NCBI GenBank assembly: GCA_002434245.1
Contig: DJJR01000046.1
Coordinates: forward strand, 1-20,341
DNA: 20,341 nucleotides
Direction: 5' to 3'
Origin: Pelosinus fermentans
Lineage (GTDB): Bacteria; Bacillota; Negativicutes; DSM-13327
In this document: positions 7,783 to 14,705 of the stretch, in pieces
Position numbering within the stretch: the first letter of the stretch is position 1
How the letters are laid out: every line of letters begins with the position of its first letter
Notes under the pieces: generated by a model
The model's database searches: none
Told to the model about the DNA's origin: nothing
The model's input: only the letters and a program-made list of their open reading frames with translations
Program-made: the position numbers and the translations under genes

Positions 7783-9009
7783 TTATTTTTTCTTACGTTC
7801 ATCAAAGTAGTCTTTTAAAATTTGAAGACCTATTTCCTCTTGCTGCTTTTTATAAAGTTCATCCTCAATTCTCCTGTCATAGGCATTGAGAAGATTTGGG
7901 ATTCGCTGTATATTCCATTCTCTTGGGATAGTGACAGGATTAATATTTATATAATCTAAATCCCTTAATGTCCGCCTGAAAGTTTCCAATTCTTCCCCTT
8001 GAAGTGTAGCTCTTACCTTATATATTCCTCGAAACTGGTTGATTCTTCGCAGTTCCATGATGAGCCTTGCTTCTTTTTTTTTCGAAAAATGCTGTACTTG
8101 CACCTGTCTTATGGCTTCGTTCAAGGTGAAATAATCACCTCTCCTTATAACCTTATTAAAATACTTCCTAATGATCTCCTTGCAAAAATCTTCTGACAAC
8201 ATCTCCCGTATTACATCAGACTCAGATAGCTCCTGTTTTCTTTTTATATCCCTTGATAATAAGTATGTTTTTAAATACTTACACTGTACCTCGAAACGAA
8301 TTAGATTTTGCGAAGTTTCTAAGTCAGGACAGTCCTCGAAATCTTCTTTTAACTGTTTATGTTTCCAGTAGCAGTTGATGGTAACAGATTTACTCTCCAA
8401 ATAGAAACTGCTTTTAGCACTATCATTATCATCTACCCACTCAAAATAATGTGTTGGAATATTGCCACGTTTTATAAGTTTAATCATGCGCTCTGCTGTA
8501 CATGGAATTTTTAATTCCCTTAGGTCAAAATTGACACAGTAATCCGGCCTATTCATCGAATAATGCCTGTATTCCCCCAATATGGGGGAGATTTTTTTTG
8601 CTTCATTGTTAAATAAAGCTTCGACGCCCTCAAGATAATCCACAGTGGCGGCTGCTAAATAGTCGTTTTCACCTGTCAGGATTTTAGGATTGATAGTAGC
8701 TTTGATACTACACGGTTTATCAACTTCACCTGGTTTAATAAATCCAGGTGAAATATTGCTATACCTCAATAGCCACAGAATTCCTTTGCTTTCAGGATAG
8801 TATCCAATGTAATACTTTGAAAAAGATGAATGTAACCACTTGATAAACTCATCTGATTTATCAGTAGATTTTAACTCGTGAATTGGAACAAACTTAATAT
8901 CGTTTGTTGCTGAATAACTTTGAAAATCCGCAATTAATTTTGATGCTTCTTTTTTTGTTAATTTCTTAACAATAGTTATTGTGTGAAATCCTTGTGATGT
9001 GTTTTCCAT
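7783..9009 (-). CDS. putative replication initiator / Rep-like protein, 408 aa
   Basis: Probable rolling-circle type initiator or relaxase-like protein of the element. ATG at 9009 has AAGG about ten bases upstream; an alternative ATG at 9030 adds seven residues and lacks a site. Family-like features are the central RPDYCVNFDLRELKIPCT stretch, IKRGNIPTHYFEW, and LIRFEVQCKYLKTYL, the RFE-type segment common in plasmid and phage Rep proteins of the II/X and Rep_trans kind. The C-terminal 130 residues are basic and helical, ending in KKK. The HUH or catalytic Tyr residues cannot be fixed by eye. The AT-rich, dyad-rich stretch directly upstream (9030-9440) would suit an origin. Its companions, a DNA translocase and a recombinase, fit an element that replicates after excision. 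The assignment rests on resemblance and context. Confidence 0.5.
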   Translation of the reverse strand: MENTSQGFHTITIVKKLTKKEASKLIADFQSYSATNDIKFVPIHELKSTDKSDEFIKWLHSSFSKYYIGYYPESKGILWLLRYSNISPGFIKPGEVDKPCSIKATINPKILTGENDYLAAATVDYLEGVEALFNNEAKKISPILGEYRHYSMNRPDYCVNFDLRELKIPCTAERMIKLIKRGNIPTHYFEWVDDNDSAKSSFYLESKSVTINCYWKHKQLKEDFEDCPDLETSQNLIRFEVQCKYLKTYLLSRDIKRKQELSESDVIREMLSEDFCKEIIRKYFNKVIRRGDYFTLNEAIRQVQVQHFSKKKEARLIMELRRINQFRGIYKVRATLQGEELETFRRTLRDLDYININPVTIPREWNIQRIPNLLNAYDRRIEDELYKKQQEEIGLQILKDYFDERKKK

Positions 9010-9029
9010 ATACCATACCTTGCCTTCCA

Positions 9030-9440
9030 TATTATTAATCCATTGGCTTTTTTTAATAATATGTAGACTATATGTTATTAGTAATATGAAATTTATAATA
9101 AAACAGTTGATAAAAATATCTAATCCTTCATGGGAATCATACGTACCGCAGATGTATTTCTAATTTAAAATTGATTTACAGAAACTGCGGAAAAAATCAT
9201 CTTCTGATACTTATTAATCATCATTGATATAATGCACTAATAATTAAAAACCCAATGATTATTATAGATAAATTTGTAGTTACTGGAAATGTAGTATTGA
9301 TGGTACAAGTGGTACTGTATAAATTTTGAGTTATGAATACTTTGAAAAAAATACAGCAGCCATTATGATGACTACTGTAATACATTATTTCCAATTGGAT
9401 AGTCCAGTAAATCCAGGAATGTTGCACCATTGAAAACTTA
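9030..9440. other. AT-rich region upstream of the Rep-like gene, candidate origin
   Basis: About 410 bases, very AT-rich, with no convincing gene; a 69-codon minus-strand frame (9221-9430) lacks a ribosome binding site. It contains the near-perfect dyad at 9054-9080, the inverted pair CCGCAG (9146-9151) and CTGCGG (9185-9190), and an ATCATTG/CAATGAT pair near 9225-9258. Structure of this kind beside a Rep gene suggests a replication origin or autoregulatory region. No nick site can be named. Confidence 0.4.
9054..9080. promoter_or_regulatory. dyad in front of the Rep-like gene
   Basis: TAATAATATGTA, then GAC, then TATATGTTATTA. The 12-bp arms pair at ten positions, and the other two would be G-T wobbles in a transcript or hairpin. 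It lies about 45 bases before the preferred start of the Rep-like gene and may be an operator or Rep-binding site. Confidence 0.45.
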
Positions 9441-10115
9441 TTACAAGATTCCTCTTTCCTTTAAGCTCTCGAATTGCCCCTTGCCGATAATGATGTGATC
9501 AAGAATACTAATATCCAACAACTTACCTGCCTCAACCAATCTCCTAGTGATAGCAATATCTTCTTGGCTTGGCATGGTATCACCGCTTGGATGGTTGTGT
9601 ACCAAAATGATGGATGCAGCCAATAAGCGCACTGCCCTACGAAAGAGTTCTCGGCCTCCTACTATGGTAGAGTTAATTGTGCCTTGAGAAACTACTTCTT
9701 CAGCAATAATTCCATTTTTAGTGTTCAGGTAAATTACCCGAAACTGTTCAACTGCAAGAAACTGCATATCCTCCATCCTTTTAAAGGCATCACTGGGGGT
9801 CTTGATAACTGGCGGCAAGACATTATTAACCCGATAAACTCGTTTAGCGATTTCTGCTATACATTGAATTTTTCTGGCTCTAGCCGTTCCAATTCCTTTG
9901 ATGTTTTCCAGTTCTTGTTTTGAAGCTTGCCATAGCATCTGTTGAACACTGCCGTATTGCGTCATCAGTTCTCGCACCACAGGTTTTTCCAGGATGGCTG
10001 CGAGCAGTTCTTCATCAGCCACGCCGGAAAGGTTGATTTGATTCAGCATCATCCACCCCCGCTCCTTTTCTTCAATATTTTGTTCTGACAACCATATATG
10101 GATTTTGTCAGCCAT
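9441..10115 (-). CDS. radC: RadC-family JAB/MPN domain protein
   Basis: A member of the RadC family, frequent on mobile elements; the name comes from a disproved DNA-repair link and the real role is unsettled. A helix-hairpin-helix lies at about residues 71-84 (NIKGIGTARARK). The JAMM metal site is complete: E139 or E140, H173-N-H175-P-S-G, S183 and D186 (HNHPSGDTMPSQED). Length 224 aa is normal. The annotated ATG at 10115 has no ribosome binding site, whereas the ATG at 10052 has AAAGGAG nine bases upstream, so translation may begin there (203 aa). It lies 37 bases downstream of the resolvase gene and is probably co-transcribed with it. Confidence 0.9.
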   Translation of the reverse strand: MADKIHIWLSEQNIEEKERGWMMLNQINLSGVADEELLAAILEKPVVRELMTQYGSVQQMLWQASKQELENIKGIGTARARKIQCIAEIAKRVYRVNNVLPPVIKTPSDAFKRMEDMQFLAVEQFRVIYLNTKNGIIAEEVVSQGTINSTIVGGRELFRRAVRLLAASIILVHNHPSGDTMPSQEDIAITRRLVEAGKLLDISILDHIIIGKGQFESLKERGIL

Positions 10116-10152
10116 GAATGCATCAGATATGATTGGGCAGTAAAATTGCGCA

Positions 10153-10701
10153 TTATATCTTTCTTACTTTCCTATAAAAGGTAGATGGTTTCATGTTTAG
10201 CCTTCGCATAGCCTCAACAGCTGTCATGCTGCCCGATTTCCACTTAGACACGACCTTATCAAATTCCTGATGTACGATAGGCTTACGCCCCTTATATTTT
10301 CCCTGCTCTTTGGCAATAGCGATGCCTTCCTTTTGCCGTTGCAATATATATTCACGTTCCAATTCTGCTACGGCTCCGAATATCGTCAGCATAAATCGTC
10401 CGGTCGGCGTTGTTGTATCTATTGCTTCCTTCTTGGAAATAAATTCAACCTGCTTGGTAGTCAACTGGGCAATGAGATCAAGCAGGTCGCGTGTGTTACG
10501 GGCGAAGCGGCTGATGGATTCGACAATAACAGTATCGCCCTGCCGGACATAGGTGAGCATCCGTTTCAGTTCCGGCCTATCTGTGTTTTTGCCACTGGCC
10601 TTGTCGATAAAGAGTTCATCCACACCAAGCTCTTTTAATAAAACCTCCTGGCGCATCGTGTTTTGCTCTGTTGTGCTTACGCGAATATATCCTATCTTCA
10701 T
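10153..10701 (-). CDS. small serine recombinase, resolvase/invertase family
   Basis: 182-aa resolvase/invertase. The nucleophile is Ser9 in YIRVSTTEQN, the IVESISRFARNTRDLLDL helix contains the catalytic-core arginines, and LERE near residue 113 begins the long E helix. The C-terminal helix-turn-helix is GSMTAVEAMRRLNMKPSTFYRKV. ATG at 10701 follows GGAGGG by eight bases. It is a typical plasmid/transposon resolvase and could resolve multimers of the excised, replicating circle or invert a segment. It is distinct from the large integrase at the right end. Short inverted repeats in 10702-10830 may include its res site. Confidence 0.9.
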   Translation of the reverse strand: MKIGYIRVSTTEQNTMRQEVLLKELGVDELFIDKASGKNTDRPELKRMLTYVRQGDTVIVESISRFARNTRDLLDLIAQLTTKQVEFISKKEAIDTTTPTGRFMLTIFGAVAELEREYILQRQKEGIAIAKEQGKYKGRKPIVHQEFDKVVSKWKSGSMTAVEAMRRLNMKPSTFYRKVRKI

Positions 10702-10834
10702 TTAGATTCCCTCCATGAAACGGTGTCATTAGCCTGTAGCCTAACGGCACATTGGAAAAGTGTCCTAATAGAGTTGTTTTTGGATTTTTGGCATGTGCCA
10801 TTGCTAAATGCAACCCTATTGGTCCAAATAAAAT

Positions 10835-10859
10835 AACGCCTCCCCAGTAGGAAGGCGTT
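10835..10859 (-). terminator. terminator of the DUF6876-like gene
   Basis: Stem AACGCCT (10835-10841) with AGGCGTT (10853-10859); on the minus strand it is followed by ATTTTATTT. It lies nine bases past the stop of the gene at 10868. Confidence 0.65.
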
Positions 10860-10867
10860 GGTAAATA

Positions 10868-11230
10868 TCAATATTCGGAAGGTAACAGGATAACCCCATC
10901 AATCAGGTACAGCTTTACTTCCCCGGGCGGGAAATCGGTGTAGGGTATCTTTTGCGTAACAATGAGCGTCGTATCGTTGTACCCCCGAATAAACGCACTG
11001 TTGTCTTCTGTATTGACTTTCAAGGTCCATACCTGGAAAGCCTTATCCAGCTTGCTGTTGCTCTGGTAGCTTCCGATAATGTCAAGGAGCCAATAACAAT
11101 CCGCCGCTTCGGCCAGAACAAGAACACCGTCCGTAATAACCGGAAAGCCGGGTATTGGCGAAAACTTGTGGTAGCTTTCCGTGCCTGTAGAGTTGTTGAT
11201 AATATCAAGTATTTCTTCTATTGATTTCAT
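10868..11230 (-). CDS. DUF6876-like protein, 120 aa
   Basis: Small soluble protein of unknown function resembling the DUF6876 family: the TDGVLVLAEAADCYWLLDII core, FQVWTLKV, then IPYTDFPPGEVKLYLIDGVI and the end LLPSEY. The ATG at 11230 lies ten bases after AAGGGGG; an ATG at 11239 is too close to that site. Such proteins are common in phages, plasmids and integrative elements. A terminator follows at 10835-10859 and another lies upstream at 11265-11297, so the gene forms a unit of its own. Confidence 0.7.
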   Translation of the reverse strand: MKSIEEILDIINNSTGTESYHKFSPIPGFPVITDGVLVLAEAADCYWLLDIIGSYQSNSKLDKAFQVWTLKVNTEDNSAFIRGYNDTTLIVTQKIPYTDFPPGEVKLYLIDGVILLPSEY

Positions 11231-11264
11231 TGGCTTCATTCCCCCTTATTTTTAGACATAAAAG

Positions 11265-11297
11265 AACAGAGCTTTCCTCAATGGGAAGCTCTGTTTT
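11265..11297. terminator. bidirectional intrinsic terminator
   Basis: Stem AACAGAGCTT (11265-11274) with AAGCTCTGTT (11286-11295), followed by TT on the plus strand and by CTTTTATG on the minus strand. It lies 36 bases past the stop of the 39-aa peptide gene, which is on the minus strand. Confidence 0.7.
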
Positions 11298-11332
11298 AGG
11301 CTGTTCTGCCTGGAATGATATGGAATGAAAAA

Positions 11333-11452
11333 CTACGCTGTCTTCGTTTTCAATGCATCAATACATTTTATGAAGTCAATGACAGCTTTCGCCGCAGTGA
11401 GTACCGCCGACAATGCCGACAGTATAATCCTCGCTATTTTGATTTTGCCCAT
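11333..11452 (-). CDS. 39-aa hydrophobic peptide with strong ribosome binding site
   Basis: ATG at 11452, TAG at 11333-11335, preceded by GGAGGAGGG six to eight bases before the start, one of the best ribosome binding sites in the window. The peptide opens MGKIKIARIILSALSAVL, continues TAAKAVIDFIKCIDAL and ends KTKTA: a basic start, a hydrophobic Ala/Leu/Ile-rich helix, one Cys, and a basic tail. A terminator follows at 11265-11297. Size, charge and strong translation resemble leaderless bacteriocins or small membrane toxins, but no immunity or antitoxin gene is evident beside it. It may also be an ordinary small element protein. Confidence 0.6.
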   Translation of the reverse strand: MGKIKIARIILSALSAVLTAAKAVIDFIKCIDALKTKTA

Positions 11453-11472
11453 GGTTGTATCCCTCCTCCGTT

Positions 11473-11541
11473 TTATTGCTTTTTATATGCTTGAATAGCA
11501 TAGTGAAGCTGTTGATTTGGCTTGCGCCTACTCATCTTCAT
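11473..11541 (-). CDS. possible 22-aa leader peptide
   Basis: ATG at 11541 to TAA at 11473 encodes a very basic peptide (MKMSRRKPNQQL...YKKQ). It ends 20 bases before the start of the 39-aa peptide gene. No ribosome binding site is seen, so this may be chance. Confidence 0.2.
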   Translation of the reverse strand: MKMSRRKPNQQLHYAIQAYKKQ

Positions 11542-11706
11542 AATATATAAAGGAACGAAAGGGAGATTGGATTACAGCGTTTTATCGCAACAGAAACGAT
11601 CAGGCAGTTAATCAAACCAATCAAAAAAAGACGGAACGCAATAACGCCCCGCCCTACTCGTTTGCTTATGTGCTTTCAATCATATGCCCTTATTCACTAT
11701 ATATTT

Positions 11707-12825
11707 TTACTGATAATTTATCTCTGCCAACTCAAAATCGGTTACTTTGGCATTCTGAACTTGAGCTGTGAAGCTCCAAACAGTCCCGGCTTTTAACATC
11801 GGATTAATGTCAATGGCTGTGTCGATCTGATTCCCTTGATAATCATACAAGAGAAACCTGACAGAAATTTTGCGACGATCTCCACTTGATATATTTTTTA
11901 TTTTGCCAATGATATTCCCATTGTTGGCTCGAGGTTTTTCAACCCATTCGAAATTTTTATCAATGTAATTGCCGGTATCTTTGTTATTATTGGTATTAGC
12001 ATAGGGGGCAATATACTTTTGATACCATTCTTCCAATGACATTATCCTACCGTCATTTATAAATAATTCCCCAGTTTTAGCATCCACAAGAATCAGCTGC
12101 GTTCGACTTAATCCGATTAACCCGAACATATAGCATTCTGATTCTAATCCATCCAACTTACGTTTTCCATCTCCATCCGTGATAGAAACGGAAGCGGGGA
12201 ATTTATGAGTATTTATCCAGGTTTGGAGAAGTTCCTTTGCCTCACTCACTGTTAAATCTGAATTTATACCCGAAGCCTTATTTAGGTCATTAGGTGAACG
12301 AGTAATTGTGTAGCTTTCCATCATTGCGTTGATCATGGGCTCATATCTTTCTCTTTCGCTCATTTTAAATGAACAAATGATTTGATAGACATCGCCCCCC
12401 AGAACATACCAGTAGTTTTTTGATATATCATCTCCTTTTAGCCCATTTGTTTGATAAACTAATTCTCGCACAGGTATTTCACCTAATTTTGTATCCCTAA
12501 GAGCAATAAACTTATGCATTTTATTAACAGCGTTTTCTACTGCTGCCTGATCCTCGGTTAGAATTCCAAATGGATTTGTTACTATCTTCATAACCGAAAA
12601 CTTTGCATTTCTATCGGGAGATTGAAGCTTGATAATTTCAAGCATAGTATTAGGCTCCTTGGTCTGCCACGCTTGCGGATATTTAAAAACGAATCCTTCC
12701 GCTTCGTTTTTATAGGTTTGGGAAAGCTGAATTGAATTACTGGCATTACGATCAACTTTATCGCTTGCACATGCCGAACATAAAATTAAAATAGCTGTCA
12801 ACAATACCAGACCTAATTGTTTCAA
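11707..12825 (-). CDS. lipoprotein with FxLYD-like C-terminal domain, 372 aa
   Basis: Secreted, lipid-anchored protein. The signal peptide MKQLGLVLLTAILILCSAC ends at Cys19 in a loose lipobox (CSA-C). Residues 35-175 resemble the PsbP/DUF1795-like fold (TYKNEAEGFVFKYPQAWQ), a middle section of about residues 190-265 resembles a PepSY-like segment (DAKTGELFIND), and the last 85 residues fit an FxLYD domain (FEWVEKPRANNG, VRFLLYDYQGNQIDTA). The start is TTG at 12825 with GGTGAT six bases upstream. The ligand is unknown. It lies leftward of, and in the same direction as, the membrane protein gene at 12954, separated by a 17-bp inverted repeat. This pair looks like cell-surface cargo rather than mobility machinery. 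Confidence 0.7.
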   Translation of the reverse strand: MKQLGLVLLTAILILCSACASDKVDRNASNSIQLSQTYKNEAEGFVFKYPQAWQTKEPNTMLEIIKLQSPDRNAKFSVMKIVTNPFGILTEDQAAVENAVNKMHKFIALRDTKLGEIPVRELVYQTNGLKGDDISKNYWYVLGGDVYQIICSFKMSERERYEPMINAMMESYTITRSPNDLNKASGINSDLTVSEAKELLQTWINTHKFPASVSITDGDGKRKLDGLESECYMFGLIGLSRTQLILVDAKTGELFINDGRIMSLEEWYQKYIAPYANTNNNKDTGNYIDKNFEWVEKPRANNGNIIGKIKNISSGDRRKISVRFLLYDYQGNQIDTAIDINPMLKAGTVWSFTAQVQNAKVTDFELAEINYQ

Positions 12826-12869
12826 ATTTAATCACCAAGCCTTTCATATACATAGCAAAATCAAGAATA

Positions 12870-12919
12870 TAGTAATATGCGTATGGAATTTATGTCATAA
12901 CCCCATACGCATATTACTA
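12870..12919. repeat. 17-bp perfect inverted repeat between the surface-protein genes
   Basis: TAGTAATATGCGTATGG (12870-12886) and its exact complement CCATACGCATATTACTA (12903-12919) flank a 16-base loop. A T-rich tail follows on the plus strand (ATTGTTTTT); on the minus strand the tail is TATTCTTGATTTT. It could be a terminator for the gene at 12954 or an operator for the lipoprotein gene. Confidence 0.7.
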
Positions 12920-12953
12920 ATTGTTTTTAATAGATTTTTTAGAAACTAATGAT

Positions 12954-13475
12954 TTAATCGAAATAATAAGCAACATCAGCTTCTCCTCGTTTACACGCTA
13001 AAAACATATATAATAAAATTTGTTCAGCTGCTGCTTGAGTAGAAGGTGAATTGCCGTTAAGCGTTATAGATTCCGGCTTTATCGAAACACGTTTTGAGTC
13101 ATTGGGCATAGGTGAAACTTTAATTTTTATACCTATTTTTTTATCTGATCCCTTTATGGTTCCGCTTATGTCAACAAATCCAACATTCCCTGATTCGCGT
13201 GATTCCCATTTGGGGGAGTCAATATATTTGTTTAATACATTAGCGTAAGTAAGGGTTATTCCTTGACTCTCTGATAGAGGTTTATGGTTCTCTACCGTAG
13301 CTACATAATTTGTACTTCCTTCCCAATTTGCCGCAATAGTAAGCATAACCACGATAGCAATTATGCTATATAATGTAAATTTTAATTTATTAAATTTCTT
13401 TTTCTGTATTTGCTTATTATCAGTAAATGCTGTATTGCCTGTTTGTGAACCTTCAACTCTTTTTGACCAAAACAT
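12954..13475 (-). CDS. single-pass membrane protein, 173 aa
   Basis: Unrecognised membrane-anchored protein. ATG at 13475 follows GGAGGCG by six bases. A basic N-terminal stretch (about residues 1-33) precedes one membrane helix (FTLYSIIAIVVMLTIAA, near residues 33-50). The rest should be outside: a beta-rich domain (ITLTYANVLNKYI, FVDISGTIKGSDKKIGIKIKV) and a C-terminal helix ending VAYYFD. The layout suggests a small extracytoplasmic domain tethered to the membrane. It precedes the lipoprotein gene in the same direction, so the two may act together at the cell surface. Function is unknown. Confidence 0.65.
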   Translation of the reverse strand: MFWSKRVEGSQTGNTAFTDNKQIQKKKFNKLKFTLYSIIAIVVMLTIAANWEGSTNYVATVENHKPLSESQGITLTYANVLNKYIDSPKWESRESGNVGFVDISGTIKGSDKKIGIKIKVSPMPNDSKRVSIKPESITLNGNSPSTQAAAEQILLYMFLACKRGEADVAYYFD

Positions 13476-13574
13476 ATTTACGCCTCCACATTAAATTATT
13501 ATTGATGATATTAAATACTAGGAGCTTGTCTACCTTGACTATCCATCTTCCCTATAATTCTATAATTTTATGTA

Positions 13575-13772
13575 CTATTTCTGCATCGCTTTGTGTATTA
13601 AGGCAATAGGAATGATCAGCCATCCTAAAAGAATGGCTGCAAATACTTTGTAAAACATCAGTTGCGCAAAGCCTCGCAAATTCATAAAGAATGTTAATCC
13701 AATTCTATTTTGTAAATAGTTTATTGAATTCCAAGCTATTGCGAAATAAATAAAGAATAGTATCGTAGCCAC
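13575..13772 (-). CDS. small two-helix membrane protein, 65 aa
   Basis: GTG start at 13772 with AGGAGGG eight bases upstream. Two hydrophobic segments, about residues 3-20 (TILFFIYFAIAW) and 42-58 (VFAAILLGWLIIPIAL), are separated by a basic loop, and the end is HKAMQK. The family is not recognised. It lies 99 bases upstream of the 173-aa membrane protein on the same strand and may belong with the surface genes. Confidence 0.55.
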   Translation of the reverse strand: MATILFFIYFAIAWNSINYLQNRIGLTFFMNLRGFAQLMFYKVFAAILLGWLIIPIALIHKAMQK

Positions 13773-13857
13773 TGCATCGACCCTCCTCTCTGTTTCAATC
13801 TTATTAAAATTGCTTTGTAGCGTTGCTATGCGGATATGAGCAGGAAAGTAGATGTTA

Positions 13858-14190
13858 TTACTCAGCCTCGTTTTCTTTCCTGCGTTTGTTCAGCATGCTC
13901 TCGATTACCTTGGCTGAATAGCCCCCGGCTCTGGCAATCTTGGCGCGCTCACGTCTGTCTGTCACTGGCTTCGCAAGATCGGCAATGAATTCCGGGCGAT
14001 ATAGGCGCATAGGGAAATCGATCTTATCCCCACGAAAATGCTTAAACAATTTGAGCATTGCATCACGCCCGATAAGCTCAAACAATTCCAGATAAATATC
14101 GTTTAGAGCATCCGCTTCGTTACCATCAACGCCAAAGGCTTTATATACCAACTCGTCGCTGATATTGTCAAAGTCAATGTTAATCAACAT
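13858..14190 (-). CDS. Mor-like transcriptional activator family protein, 110 aa
   Basis: Resembles the Mor/C activator family of phage Mu and its many relatives on Bacillota elements. The dimerisation part DIYLELFELIGRDAMLKLFKHFRGDKIDFP matches the YxELxxLIGxxxxLKLxxxFGGxxIxxP pattern. A C-terminal helix-turn-helix follows (RRERAKIARAGGYSAKVIESML). ATG at 14190 follows GGGCGGGTGAT. A TATAAT box lies about 30 bases upstream. It may switch on accessory genes to its left or the mobility genes; the target is not known. Confidence 0.6.
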   Translation of the reverse strand: MLINIDFDNISDELVYKAFGVDGNEADALNDIYLELFELIGRDAMLKLFKHFRGDKIDFPMRLYRPEFIADLAKPVTDRRERAKIARAGGYSAKVIESMLNKRRKENEAE

Positions 14191-14219
14191 ATCACCCGCC
14201 CTTCCTGCTGATTGCTAAA

Positions 14220-14225
14220 ATTATA
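14220..14225 (-). promoter_or_regulatory. -10 box before the Mor-like gene
   Basis: A TATAAT on the minus strand lies 29 bases before the ATG at 14190. TTGGAA 19 bases further upstream is a weak, widely spaced -35. Confidence 0.4.
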
Positions 14226-14356
14226 TCAATATGAAAAATCTCAATTCCAATCCCGAACAGGCTTTTTTTAAGCTCCATAAACAGCTCCCTTTTCAGAACC
14301 GGAATAGGGAACTGTTTATTCTCCTGAAAACGGAACCTTTGTTACTGACAATGAGG

Positions 14357-14391
14357 AAAAACCCTCTCCCATTTAATCGGGAAAGGGTTTT
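14357..14391 (-). terminator. intrinsic terminator, overlaps end of the cysteine-rich ORF
   Basis: Stem AAAACCCTCTCCC with GGGAAAGGGTTTT (14357-14391, one bulged position), followed on the minus strand by a further T and CC. The TAA of the 65-codon ORF (14373-14375) lies in the loop. A second weaker dyad, AAACAGCTCCC/GGGAACTGTTT, stands at 14279-14317. Confidence 0.7.
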
Positions 14392-14570
14392 GAGTTGGTG
14401 TCTTTATTTGTTTTTATAAGTTCCCTACTATACGGAGCATGACAATTTGGGCATGCTGCTTTCCCGTAACAGACGAACATCCTGCCGCCTACCGGGCAAT
14501 CGTCATACTCGCCGTTGGCATAATCTTCTGCAAGCAGCGTCCCCGGGTGCTGCCAGTCTACAATGACTAT
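14373..14570 (-). CDS. small cysteine-rich (zinc-ribbon-like) protein with no normal start codon, 65 codons
   Basis: The frame opens right after a TAG, and TAGGGAGG stands eight bases before an ATA codon at 14570, exactly where a start should be. No ATG, GTG or TTG occurs until ATG at codon 32. The protein reads IVIVDWQHPGTLLAEDY, then DDCPVGGRMFVCYG and AACPNCHAPYS: four or five cysteines arranged like a zinc ribbon. The stop lies inside a terminator hairpin. Either the gene uses a rare AUA (or the next AUU) start, or a point change in ATG has silenced a once-normal gene. Intact frame, terminator and ribosome binding site say it was functional recently. Confidence 0.5.
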   Translation of the reverse strand: MVIVDWQHPGTLLAEDYANGEYDDCPVGGRMFVCYGKAACPNCHAPYSRELIKTNKDTNSKPFPD

Positions 14571-14596
14571 TTTCTAAACCTCCCTAAAATAAAATG

Positions 14597-14626
14597 AATC
14601 CCCATGCCGTGATTGGCATGGGGATT
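14597..14626 (-). terminator. intrinsic terminator after the 203-aa regulator gene
   Basis: Perfect 12-bp stem AATCCCCATGCC (14597-14608) with GGCATGGGGATT (14615-14626); on the minus strand it is followed by CATTTTATTTT. It lies 80 bases past the stop at 14706 and just ahead of the cysteine-rich ORF. Confidence 0.75.
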
Positions 14627-14705
14627 TGTGCTGTATGTGTATACCAAGTTTAGAATATATAGATGAATGTTGCGGAGATACAGTAATTCTTGTTGCTGAA
14701 AATTT

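Noticed and set aside
9221..9430. 69-codon minus-strand frame upstream of the Rep-like gene
   Set aside because: No ribosome binding site, odd composition rich in Ile, Thr and Tyr, and it covers an AT-rich dyad region more likely to be non-coding.
10153..10701. Small resolvase as the integrase of the element
   Set aside because: It is of the resolvase/invertase size class and lies mid-element; the large serine recombinase next to the att junction is the better candidate.
10616..10813. 65-codon minus-strand frame over the resolvase start
   Set aside because: Overlaps the resolvase N-terminus in another frame with no ribosome binding site.
14231..14419. 62-codon plus-strand frame
   Set aside because: It reads through a terminator hairpin and opposes the cysteine-rich ORF; no ribosome binding site.
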